Notes under the pieces: generated by a model
What the model was told of the DNA's origin: nothing
The model's input: only the letters and a program-made list of their open reading frames with translations
Databases searched by the model: none
Translations under genes and position numbers: made by a program
Shown: positions 50,813 to 58,984 of the stretch, piece after piece
Numbering within the stretch: the first letter of the stretch is position 1
How the letters are laid out: each line of letters begins with the position of its first letter
Source of the DNA: Saccharomycopsis phalli
Lineage: Eukaryota; Ascomycota; Saccharomycetes; Ascoideales; Saccharomycopsidaceae
Direction: 5' to 3'
Length of the DNA stretch: 64,000 nucleotides
NCBI GenBank assembly: GCA_020342235.1
Contig: CP073215.1
Span: forward strand, 310,001-374,000

Positions 50813-52093
50813 ATGATAAAGTCCCAACCAGTCCGACTTTTACGGCAATTCAGCCATGTTTTCCCGCGAGCCAAGGCCCATGTACCGATCCCGCTCAACA
50901 GCTTATCGGACATTCTAGTCCAGATGATCAAAACCACCGGTCCGCTTCCCCTTTCTTCGTACATGAAAACCTGTCTCACGCACCCAACGTTTGGGTACTA
51001 CACCACCAGAGACCCGCTAGGCACATCTTCCTCGGGCGATTTTATCACCTCGCCCGAGATCTCGCTGATGTTTGGCGAAATGTTTGGCGTGTGGTTTTAC
51101 ACCATGTACATGGCTCAAAAACGGCCGGCCCAGCTCCAGTTTGTCGAGTTTGGTCCAGGCAAGGGTACGTTGATGTATGACACCTTACGGGCGTTCAACC
51201 GTCTCTTAAAGTCGTCCAGCGGTCTTAGGGTCACTCTCGTTGAAGCCTCGCCGGTTCTACGGGCCGCTCAGCACCAGATGTTGTGTGGAGACGCTCCGTT
51301 GGAACCATGTGAAGTGGGGTTCCGGTCGACGACAAAATGGGGTAACAGCATTCGCTGGCTTGATACAGAGCTTGACATGGACACAGTGGGGTACAAGGAT
51401 ACGTGCAACTATGTCATTTGCCACGAGTTCTTTGATGCCTTGCCGATTAAGCAGTTTGAACACACCGAGCACGGATGGCGCGAATGTCTAGTGGACTACA
51501 ACTTGGACTCGCCCGACAAGTTTTTCCTCACCATAGCCCCGAAAAAAACCACAGCGGCGTATCTTCCCAGCGGCTCGCCGCGACACAACCTGCTTCCTGT
51601 GGGCTCCAGGGTCGAAATCTCGCCCGAAACCCTTGGCTATGCCAAGAAAATCAAGCTGATTGTTGGCGGCGGGCTTGAGGGGACTGGAGCCGCGTTGTTT
51701 GTCGATTACGGGCCTTCGTCCACCGTCCCAATCAACACCTTGCGCGGCATCAAGAACCACAAAATCGTGTCTCCATTTGAATTCCCCGGCGAAGTCGACT
51801 TGTCCGCGGACGTCGACTTCCAGGGAATCAAGGAATTGATGCAGGGAGACCCGAAAACCGTGCGTGTGTTTGGTCCAGAGGAACAGGGCGACTGGTTGAA
51901 TAGCTTGGGCATGGCGCATCGAGCCGAGGGCTTGATTGCACAGGCCAAGACCGACGACGACAAGGAAAGAATCCGCAAAAGTTACTTGCGGTTGGTCGAG
52001 AAGTCAATCGGGATGGGGAGGGTGTATAAAGTGATGGCTGTGGTTAGAGACGGAGGACCAACGCCAGTTGGATTTGGCGGTGCGGTTCAGTGA
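50813..52093 (+). CDS. NDUFAF7: Complex I assembly arginine methyltransferase NDUFAF7
   Basis: SAM-dependent mitochondrial protein that dimethylates an Arg of the NDUFS2/49-kDa subunit early in respiratory complex I assembly. From the ATG at 50813 it has 426 residues and a good presequence (MIKSQPVRLLRQFSHVFPRA). Family blocks: GPLPLSSYMKTCLTHPTFGYY, GDFITSPEIS (75-84), the SAM motif QFVEFGPGKGTL (109-120), VICHEFFDALPIKQF, CLVDYNLDSPDKF and FVDYGPS. The ATG at 50780 is also in frame but adds acidic residues, and an out-of-frame ATG at 50776 lies just before it. Presence of this gene implies a proton-pumping complex I, which Saccharomyces lacks. Confidence 0.93.
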   Translation: MIKSQPVRLLRQFSHVFPRAKAHVPIPLNSLSDILVQMIKTTGPLPLSSYMKTCLTHPTFGYYTTRDPLGTSSSGDFITSPEISLMFGEMFGVWFYTMYMAQKRPAQLQFVEFGPGKGTLMYDTLRAFNRLLKSSSGLRVTLVEASPVLRAAQHQMLCGDAPLEPCEVGFRSTTKWGNSIRWLDTELDMDTVGYKDTCNYVICHEFFDALPIKQFEHTEHGWRECLVDYNLDSPDKFFLTIAPKKTTAAYLPSGSPRHNLLPVGSRVEISPETLGYAKKIKLIVGGGLEGTGAALFVDYGPSSTVPINTLRGIKNHKIVSPFEFPGEVDLSADVDFQGIKELMQGDPKTVRVFGPEEQGDWLNSLGMAHRAEGLIAQAKTDDDKERIRKSYLRLVEKSIGMGRVYKVMAVVRDGGPTPVGFGGAVQ

Positions 52094-52806
52094 CGGGAGA
52101 TGTCAATCTGAATTTCTTGTATATATCGCTTGAGAAGGGCGAGCTTCGTGGCTCCTTCTGAACCATCATTGACTCTCGGCGATTAGGTGAAAGTTTTTAT
52201 CCCTAGGGATTTGACTCAATTTAGCGGCGTGGTTTTAGGAGCGAAGTATCAATCTCCCTGGAGCCTAGTATAGTTCTAGAGTATAAGTATATTTTGGCTT
52301 GATTTCAAATATATGACAAGGCTTGTGCCAAAGTTTATTGGTCTATTCGAATCAGGCATGGTAATTAATGTAAATTAAACTCTAGATTGTTTAGCATTGA
52401 ATAACCGACTAGATGATTAGATAATACTAGCTGAATAGTCTGAAACTTTGTTATATGGTTGACCTGCTCTTGGATTCAACGTCAGTAGTTGACAACTTCG
52501 TTCCAACACCTGGTAAAACCAATACAATGCTGTTCCACAGTGTTATTTTTGTTAAAAACTACCAACTTAAAGTGGCCCGTTAATTCGAGGCCCTTCAACC
52601 AGTTAAAGTTGTCTGTGCTACATCGGTCCGTCTTACATGTGCACAAGTCTTGTATGTGTATTATAAATCTATTCGTATATACATGCCGTCCAGCAGCATT
52701 GATTATTAATTAAAATGAGAATATGATGCTCATACCATAGCTGTAATTTGTGAATTGTGCCTGACACAACACTGTTACCCACTGATACTTTTGCCAAAAG
52801 CTACCA
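52094..52806. other. Intergenic, repeat copies
   Basis: A SINE-like tail at about 52205-52290 (TTTAGCGGCGTGG, CTGGAGCCTAGTATAGTTCT). Two copies of another short repeat at about 52495-52590 and 52745-52850 (CACTGTTACCCACTGATA-like, CTTTTGCCAAAAGCTACCAT, ACTTAAAGTGGCCCGTTAA), also found at about 49555-49640. No gene is seen. Confidence 0.55.
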
Positions 52807-53223
52807 TCACCAAATTAAATTGGTCCCGTTAAGTTTATTGAGGAAAGGATAGACCCGTGGATGTCTAAATGGGATAGGGATAGGATTATGAGAGCCAACG
52901 ATATTAGGCAATTTATGGAGTCCGAGACGACAATAGCATGGTAAATATCCCCTCCATCCGTGTGGCTTTTTTTTGTGGTTGTGGACATGAGTGTGTTGTG
53001 GGTTAATAGACGAAGCAGTGGTAGTCATAGCCAGCCCAGACAGAGTAGCAGATTGGATTAATGAAGTAGTCAAAGTAGTAGCTTGGTCAATTGGTGTAGT
53101 AGTAGTTTGGCCAGTTGGTGCAGGAGAAGTTTGGTCAATTGGTGCAGGAGAAGTTTGGTCAATTGGTGCAGCAGCAGCAGTCAAAGCAATAGAAGCGACA
53201 GTAAAGAGTGTTTGAAATTGCAT
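52807..53223 (-). CDS. Small predicted secreted protein with PIDQTS repeats
   Basis: A 138-residue ORF. From the ATG at 53223 it starts with a convincing signal peptide (MQFQTLFTVASIALTAAAA), then APIDQTSP/APTGQTT repeats and a Thr/Ser-rich stretch fit for O-glycosylation. A His/Lys-rich HTHVHNHKKKPHGW segment and a short tail with one CYC pair follow. An ATG 13 codons further up (53262) overlaps a TATAAAAA box, which lies at the right distance for the 53223 start. The last dozen codons fall in a dispersed repeat. I do not recognise a family; secreted or cell-wall location is inferred. Confidence 0.5.
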   Translation of the reverse strand: MQFQTLFTVASIALTAAAAPIDQTSPAPIDQTSPAPTGQTTTTPIDQATTLTTSLIQSATLSGLAMTTTASSINPQHTHVHNHKKKPHGWRGYLPCYCRLGLHKLPNIVGSHNPIPIPFRHPRVYPFLNKLNGTNLIW

Positions 53224-53261
53224 TGGTAAATATTTGATGCTATTTTCTGGAAATCCCATCA

Positions 53262-53269
53262 TTTTTATA
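53262..53269 (-). promoter_or_regulatory. TATA box of the secreted-protein gene
   Basis: TATAAAAA on the minus strand, 39-46 bases upstream of the ATG at 53223. It supports that start over the ATG at 53262. Confidence 0.5.
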
Positions 53270-54628
53270 CCACAAACTAAATAATATTGGCTTCAAGGTC
53301 CCAGTGGTTCGTGGTGGTAGCTTACGATACGTCCTCATGGTAATTTACCAAAACTACTCACTCTAAATGTAGTTGGATAATATTTTTCAATAAAAGTACG
53401 TATAGTGTTAATTTCCAACTGATTTCCATGCCTATTTGTCTCAGATCAAGCTACCAAGTCAATAGGTATACAAATTAGGCATGTCTCAGTCGTTACCCAT
53501 AGGGGTCCAAAATGACATGAATTCATGGTATCACCATGCCTTTAGACTAATTCGCATAGTTGATTAATTAATATTTTGATTTTCTACGAATATTCTGTCT
53601 GTATTTGGAAAAGCTAGTTTGATGAGGAAGCTGTATGTTTCAAATAGTCAAGACGCATGCTCGAGGTTATTGGGACGTTTACATTTAATAATTTCCTTCC
53701 TAGTAGGTGGTCAAACCAAGAACTGATCTGTATCAAATTATTCAAGCGGCTTAAATTAACAGAAGCAATTCCAATTCATTCAGGATATGCCAATAGTGAC
53801 AGCACCATGTCCGACACAATGAGGACACTCTCATACAGGAGGTACAATAGTCTTGATACTAGATTTCACTCATGGAATACGCGACACGCTTGGAAAAGTG
53901 TTTGCCAATCAAAAATCAGTCCACAAACTCATTTAGTTTTACCGGAACGTGTTGAAATATGGGTCCCTGGAACATGATTCAGTCAAATTTGTCACCAGGC
54001 ACTGACGTCATACGAAGTATGATACAAGAATATTGTCACGTGATAAGTGGAATGAGCAGCATGGGAAGCATGGACGTCGATCTATGGTGATGTGCAGTAT
54101 GACTCCGCCACAACACAGGGGACACGTATATGTGAGAGATGCAGGTATAAAAGATAGTAGTTTAGACCTGAAGATCTTTAGTTCAAAATAAATATAGTAT
54201 ACGTTTGTAAGATAGCCCGACACTATCAATAATACCTCGTATCTTACTGAGCTCACTACTACTACTATTACTTATTATTTATTTATTACTACTAGTGCAA
54301 GGTCCCCATCAGAGAAGAGACAACACTAAGTACGTCAGGCACTACCCCCAATTACTATGAACCACCAAAAAAGGTTGAAATAAAGTTTAATTCTTGGCGA
54401 ATTGAGAGTTGATGCGGGTTTTCTTTAGCAATGTTGCCTAGCAATGAGTGAAAATATACATGTTGAAGGGCTTTTTTGAGAGACAATTGCTAAATACAAA
54501 AATAAATAGTATTATTATATGTGCCATCGATTTATATTAGTAAATGAAGCTATAAAAGGGGTTAATTTTCTATTGAACAGAGAATTAATCATCACTTGTA
54601 TCAATAATCAAAAATTTTTGTGGGGTTG

Positions 54629-54893
54629 TCATGTATGGCCCAGTTGGTTACTTTGCACGGAGACCCTTCGCTACGGGTTCAATCCGGCCGCGTGGCAGCC
54701 CAATGCCCACTATTGGGCATGCACTCCGCCCCTGTTACTCTGACCCCCGCCGGGAGTTTTTCTACCCATATGAGGGTTTTCTTACGGCACACCACATAGC
54801 GGCGCCGTTGACAATAAACGGTGAAATATCAATCTCACAGAACTCGAGCCTAGTATAGCTATAGAACCTTACGAATAATGAACAATTATTTTT
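54629..54893 (+). mobile_element. tRNA-derived SINE, full-length-looking
   Basis: About 265 bp. The head has box A TGGCCCAGTTGG (54636-54647) and box B GGTTCAATCC (54676-54685) at tRNA-like spacing. The would-be stems do not pair well, so it is not a working tRNA. A GCCCAAT/ATTGGGC hairpin follows (54698-54718). Next comes the family tail: GAGGGTTTTCTTACGG, ACATAGCGGCGCCGTTG, ACGGTGAAATATCAATCTC and CTCGAGCCTAGTATAGCTATAG. It ends AATAATGAACAATTATTTTT, giving a T5 Pol III stop at 54889-54893. Clear target-site duplications were not found. Confidence 0.75.
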
Positions 54894-55477
54894 AGAAAAC
54901 GTTGTTGTAATGAACAAGGTTGATGCCTAATTTTTGTAGGCCAGCTGTTTAATTTGAGAAGCGGGAATTTGTATTTTTTGTTTAGTATTCAAGTGAAGTT
55001 GCCTTGGCTGATTCAATTCCACTTTACTGAGTAATGATCCTTGTAAAAGTCGGACTTTGAATAATCAAGTAGTTGTATTGTTGAGGTTGAAAACCACAAG
55101 TAAGACCCATGTCGATGCCAAAATCCTCTTCTATTGAGTGTGACATCGTTACAAACTTATGCTCAGATATTCCCTTGTAAGAACCTATCATCATGAGTTT
55201 CACATTACGTCACAACTGCACATTGTGCTTATTATTTACACACATCTTAGGTACTGTGCTTACTATTTACACACGTATCATAGCCACTACATCCAATTCT
55301 ATTCAAGATACAACAAAATATATCTACTACTGAATCAACCACATTTACTTGAATCAACCATTCAAACGCTTCTCGGCATGAGCCAATACAAGAATGAAAC
55401 TTCTCTTTATTACGTACACTATGTACATTTTGGACTTGACCTTCAACCATTCCTCGACTCAGCATCGTCCATGGTGT

Positions 55478-57409
55478 CTACACCTCCTCTGAATTTCTGA
55501 GTCGAGCCTGCTCAATCAAAAACCCATAGTCCACGGTGTTTACGATATACACCTGGATCAAGCCGATGATCGTCAAGGCCGAGCCGGTGCCCAACCAGAG
55601 GCCAGCAATGTCGAGATGAAAGACAAACGCAAGAACCAAGGAGCAGGGCACGCCGTATAGGTAGTAGAAGCCGAGGTTGAGGACGCTGCCGATCTTCTGG
55701 AGCCCCATTCCGCGGAGGATGCCCGAGGAGATGGCAGAGATCTGGTCAAACACCGAGATGAGTGCAATCAAGGGGATGTTCTTTGCGGTCAACTGGACGA
55801 CGGCGGGGTCGTCTGTGAACAACAGGGGGATGGCGAATCGGCCAAAGTAGAGGATGTTGACGTTGAGCAACAAGGCGACTGCGATACCAAAGAACACGGA
55901 AATCACGGTGGTTTTCTTGGCCAATTCGGGCAAGCCTGCGCCAATGAAGTTTGCGACGCGTGTGGATGTGGCGATGGAGATGCCAAAGGGCACTTGGTAA
56001 CTGATGGAGCCGATGGAGGCGATGATGGACTGTGCGGCCAAAGCGTCGGGGCTGATTCGTGCGCTGGCAAACGTCAAGATTTCAAAGGCAAGGAGCTCGG
56101 CAAGGCACATGACTGTGCCTGGGATGGCCAACTGGAAGACCAAGCTCCAGTTTGTAAAGAGGAAGGACCACCTGATGCCGGGCCAGCAGTCGAGTGGGCA
56201 GAACCCGTTGTTTCCGTTGCAGAGTACGGTGTAGAGAAGGAGTCCCACGGGCATCAACCAGAAGGTGATGGACAAGGCGATTGGTGCGCCAATGAAGCCT
56301 ATGCCGGTGGACGGATGGGAGATTAGAAGATAGTTGAGGGCCAAGTTGAGCGGGATCACCGAGAAAAGCGTGTATGTGGATGCGGCGTAGATTCCCTGGG
56401 ACTGCAAGAAGCGTTTCCCGGTCTCAAAGAGAATGTATCCCGGCACTCCTGGGATGATGTAGCGGAGGTAGCTGGCGGCTAGTGAGGCAAGAGAGTCGTC
56501 TGGAATGAGGCGGGAAATGAGCCACTGTGCGCCGAAGATCCAGAAGCAGGCAATCGGCACGAAGATGAGCAAGATGAGAAACGTGCACCGCTGGAAGTAG
56601 ATGCCAACCAAGTGGAACTTGCCTGCGCCATAAGCCTGGCAGCAGAGGGTGTCCAAGCACGTGGCTAGGCCCTGGACGATGACCAAGCCGGTGATGTTGC
56701 TGGTCATGGAGCCCAAGGTGAATGCCGACAACTGGGATGTGCCGAGTTTGCCGACAAAGAAAAGCGCAGAGATGCCGAGAAACGACTGGAGGAAGAACGT
56801 GGCGATGAGCGGCACCGACGAGCAGCCAAGGGTCCTGAGCTCAGACACGGTGCTGAGTCGGGTGATGTCGCCGTTCTGCACGGCCTCGTCCCAGAGATTG
56901 ATGGCCGAGTGCAAGTCGGGGCTGGTCAAGCCAAAGATGGACGGTGCGTAGGAGGACTGCTTGCTGATGGTGCGTGTGAGGTTGTTGACGTCGAAGCCGT
57001 TGTCGGACAAGAGCCCGAGCTCCTGCTGGATCAACTCGGGCACCACGATGCGGCTGTTGAGCTTGGTGAATGTGGAGTACGAGTTGTGGGACGCGACGGA
57101 ATGCAAGCCCGTCATGTCGTCGGTCGACAGCTCGTTGTCCAAGCATGTCAGGATCTCCGCATCGTGGAACTCCTGGTTGTCGTCCAAGCCTAGCGGGCGG
57201 AACTCGTTGATGAAGCCGCTTCGCGTGGTTCCCACGACGGCCTGGTTCTGCTGGTCGTGTGTCGAGTGGGTGAACTGATGGGGGGACGTGTGGAGGAGTT
57301 GCTGAGACGTGGTGTGGAGGAGCTGGTGCGACGTGTGGAGGAGCTGGGTCGATTCGTCAACGTCGGACGAGTGGCTGGGTCTTCTCATGGAGGAAAAGTG
57401 CGTGGTCAT
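55478..57409 (-). CDS. MATE-family multidrug/toxin efflux transporter
   Basis: A 643-residue member of the fungal eukaryotic MATE transporters (relatives of yeast Erc1 and YDR338C), which exchange cations or protons for organic substrates at the plasma or vacuole membrane. A cytosolic N-terminus of about 180 residues contains QLLHTSHQ/QLLHTTSQ/QLLHTSPHQ repeats. It is followed by about twelve hydrophobic segments in two halves. Family blocks: SSVPLIATFFLQSFLGISALFFVG, LDTLCCQAYGAGKFHLVGIYFQR, IPGVPGYILFETGKRFLQSQG, LAFEILTFASARISPDALAAQSI, STRVANFIGAG and SSGILRGMGLQKIGS. The frame above begins with TTG, so the ATG at 57409 is used. The substrate is unknown. Confidence 0.93.
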   Translation of the reverse strand: MTTHFSSMRRPSHSSDVDESTQLLHTSHQLLHTTSQQLLHTSPHQFTHSTHDQQNQAVVGTTRSGFINEFRPLGLDDNQEFHDAEILTCLDNELSTDDMTGLHSVASHNSYSTFTKLNSRIVVPELIQQELGLLSDNGFDVNNLTRTISKQSSYAPSIFGLTSPDLHSAINLWDEAVQNGDITRLSTVSELRTLGCSSVPLIATFFLQSFLGISALFFVGKLGTSQLSAFTLGSMTSNITGLVIVQGLATCLDTLCCQAYGAGKFHLVGIYFQRCTFLILLIFVPIACFWIFGAQWLISRLIPDDSLASLAASYLRYIIPGVPGYILFETGKRFLQSQGIYAASTYTLFSVIPLNLALNYLLISHPSTGIGFIGAPIALSITFWLMPVGLLLYTVLCNGNNGFCPLDCWPGIRWSFLFTNWSLVFQLAIPGTVMCLAELLAFEILTFASARISPDALAAQSIIASIGSISYQVPFGISIATSTRVANFIGAGLPELAKKTTVISVFFGIAVALLLNVNILYFGRFAIPLLFTDDPAVVQLTAKNIPLIALISVFDQISAISSGILRGMGLQKIGSVLNLGFYYLYGVPCSLVLAFVFHLDIAGLWLGTGSALTIIGLIQVYIVNTVDYGFLIEQARLRNSEEV

Positions 57410-58276
57410 GTGTCGATGTTGGAGAGTGTCAGTGGTTGATGTCAATGGACAGAATGAAACTGTGGAGTGTATAGCTTTCAGACAGGTCTTTAGACAGGTG
57501 CTTTCACAGGATGTGCTTCAACGGCTGGTGTGCTTTCACAGGATGTGCTTCAAGGACTGGTGTGCTTCTGATGTGGGTATAGTAGCTCTGTGTGTTTGGA
57601 AATGTGCTGGAGAGTGGTCAGAACAGCAGTGTAATAAAATCCCTCACCTAGCTCATCGGCATATGCAAGCGTACCAGGGTCCACAGGTAAGACTACGGCA
57701 TGAGCATGTTTGGTAGAATGAATTAAAATGATTAAATGATTAGAGTGGTTGGAGTGATTAGAATGATTGGTGATTAGTGATTGGTGATTAGTGATTAGTG
57801 ATTAGTGATTAGTGATTAGAGTGAATTAAAATGTAAATTATCATGTGCAATTAGGATGATTTGTGAGAATGCAAGACCTGAGTAGACTGAGATGGGACGC
57901 GTGAGTGTAGAAAAAAGGATACGGCAGTGATAAGATATGACAATAAGATACGACACTGGTACATGACAACGATTATACAGATAAATATTGAATCAATTAC
58001 GAGTTCATGTATATAAATTAATATATATAAATTCGTAGATATAAATTAATATATATAAATTAATATATATAAATTAATATATATAAATTAACGTATATAA
58101 ATTAACGTATATAAATTAATATATATAAATTAACGTATATAAATTAACATATATAAATTCATATAAATTCATATAAATTCATATAAATTCATATAAATTC
58201 ATATAAATTCATATTCATTCATATTCATTCATATTCATTCATATCACCCTAGCTCGTTCGTCACCCCCAATTTTCC
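57410..58276. other. Divergent promoter region with extreme AT repeats
   Basis: TGTGCTTCACAGGATGTGCTTCA duplicates at about 57500-57570, GTGATTAGTGATTAG repeats at about 57765-57825, and about 57960-58243 an AT-only-rich array of ATATATAAATTAA, ATATAAATTC and ATTCATATTC units. It serves as spacer for MATE (minus) and the 58277 gene (plus). The AT array could also unwind easily, as at replication origins, but no origin motif is shown. Confidence 0.6.
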
Positions 58277-58984
58277 ATGCCCGCTCAAGCATCCTCACGT
58301 ACTTGTTTCTCTACCTTCATGAACCTCACCAGCGAACTAAATTCACTCAGAACCTGCGACCAGGAAATCAGCCACTTGCTATTGCAGGAACAGACCAGGA
58401 AATTGTACTCGGTGATTCTCCTCTTTCTCAAAAACAAAATATCCCCCGAGTCGCTCAGCGACATTCCCACCTTGATCCGAATCCAAACACTCCAGGCTGA
58501 AAATACAAAACTCAAGCACCAGCTAAACACGCAAAAGTCCACCTACGAGTCCAAAATAGACTCCCTCAAAAGAACCATTCTGGCAAAGGACAAACACGAC
58601 ATGAAAAAAGACTTGCTCATCCACAATAAATCCCCCCGTGCCGTCCAGCAGCCAATCCTGCAAACCGTCTCTGACTTTTCCACCACACCGTACCTTATTC
58701 GCAAGACTGACTTGATCACATCGACACCGCTAAAGGACAATCCTAAAATGGCCGCGCTTCTCAAGAAAAGCAACTGCAAAATAAAGCGCGGATCCATTCT
58801 TGACGATACCGACAACTCCGATGACAGTCTTTTTACTCCGCAGAAGCTCAATAACAACGGCAAGAGAAAGCTCAGCAAGTTAATTGGCGGCGATATGGTC
58901 TTGTCCAGGCCCTTGAATAATTTTGGCAAGATTAGCCCGCTAAAGAAGCGGCGTTTGTTTAAAGATATACAGGATGTTGAGTAA
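58277..58984 (+). CDS. Coiled-coil nuclear protein, possibly Lrs4/Mde4-like monopolin subunit
   Basis: A 235-residue protein starting with ATG at 58277. Residues about 15-115 are helical with heptad-like spacing (LNSLRTCDQEISHLLLQEQ, LQAENTKLKHQLNTQKSTYE, SKIDSLKRTILAKDKHDMKK). The rest is basic and disordered with short TP/SP motifs (TSTPLKDN, LFTPQKLN, ISPLKKRRLF), the last resembling a nuclear localisation signal. Layout and the ESKxxxL end of the coil recall yeast Lrs4, the nucleolar/kinetochore monopolin partner of Csm1, but similarity at this level is weak and many coiled-coil proteins look alike. The gene is probably real; the role is a guess. Confidence 0.6.
   Translation: MPAQASSRTCFSTFMNLTSELNSLRTCDQEISHLLLQEQTRKLYSVILLFLKNKISPESLSDIPTLIRIQTLQAENTKLKHQLNTQKSTYESKIDSLKRTILAKDKHDMKKDLLIHNKSPRAVQQPILQTVSDFSTTPYLIRKTDLITSTPLKDNPKMAALLKKSNCKIKRGSILDDTDNSDDSLFTPQKLNNNGKRKLSKLIGGDMVLSRPLNNFGKISPLKKRRLFKDIQDVE

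Larger units (their letters stand above)
53224..55477. other. Gene-free 2.2-kb spacer
   Basis: Fossil repeat pieces at about 53640-54000, a LINE-like 3' end at 54400-54520, the tRNA-derived SINE at 54629-54893, and a GTGAAGTTGCCTTGGCTGATT block at about 54990-55130 shared with about 25715-25850. No protein gene is seen. Confidence 0.6.

Noticed and set aside
54629-54700. A functional tRNA gene
   Set aside because: The A and B boxes are good, but acceptor, anticodon and T stems do not pair, and the body continues into a dispersed repeat tail.
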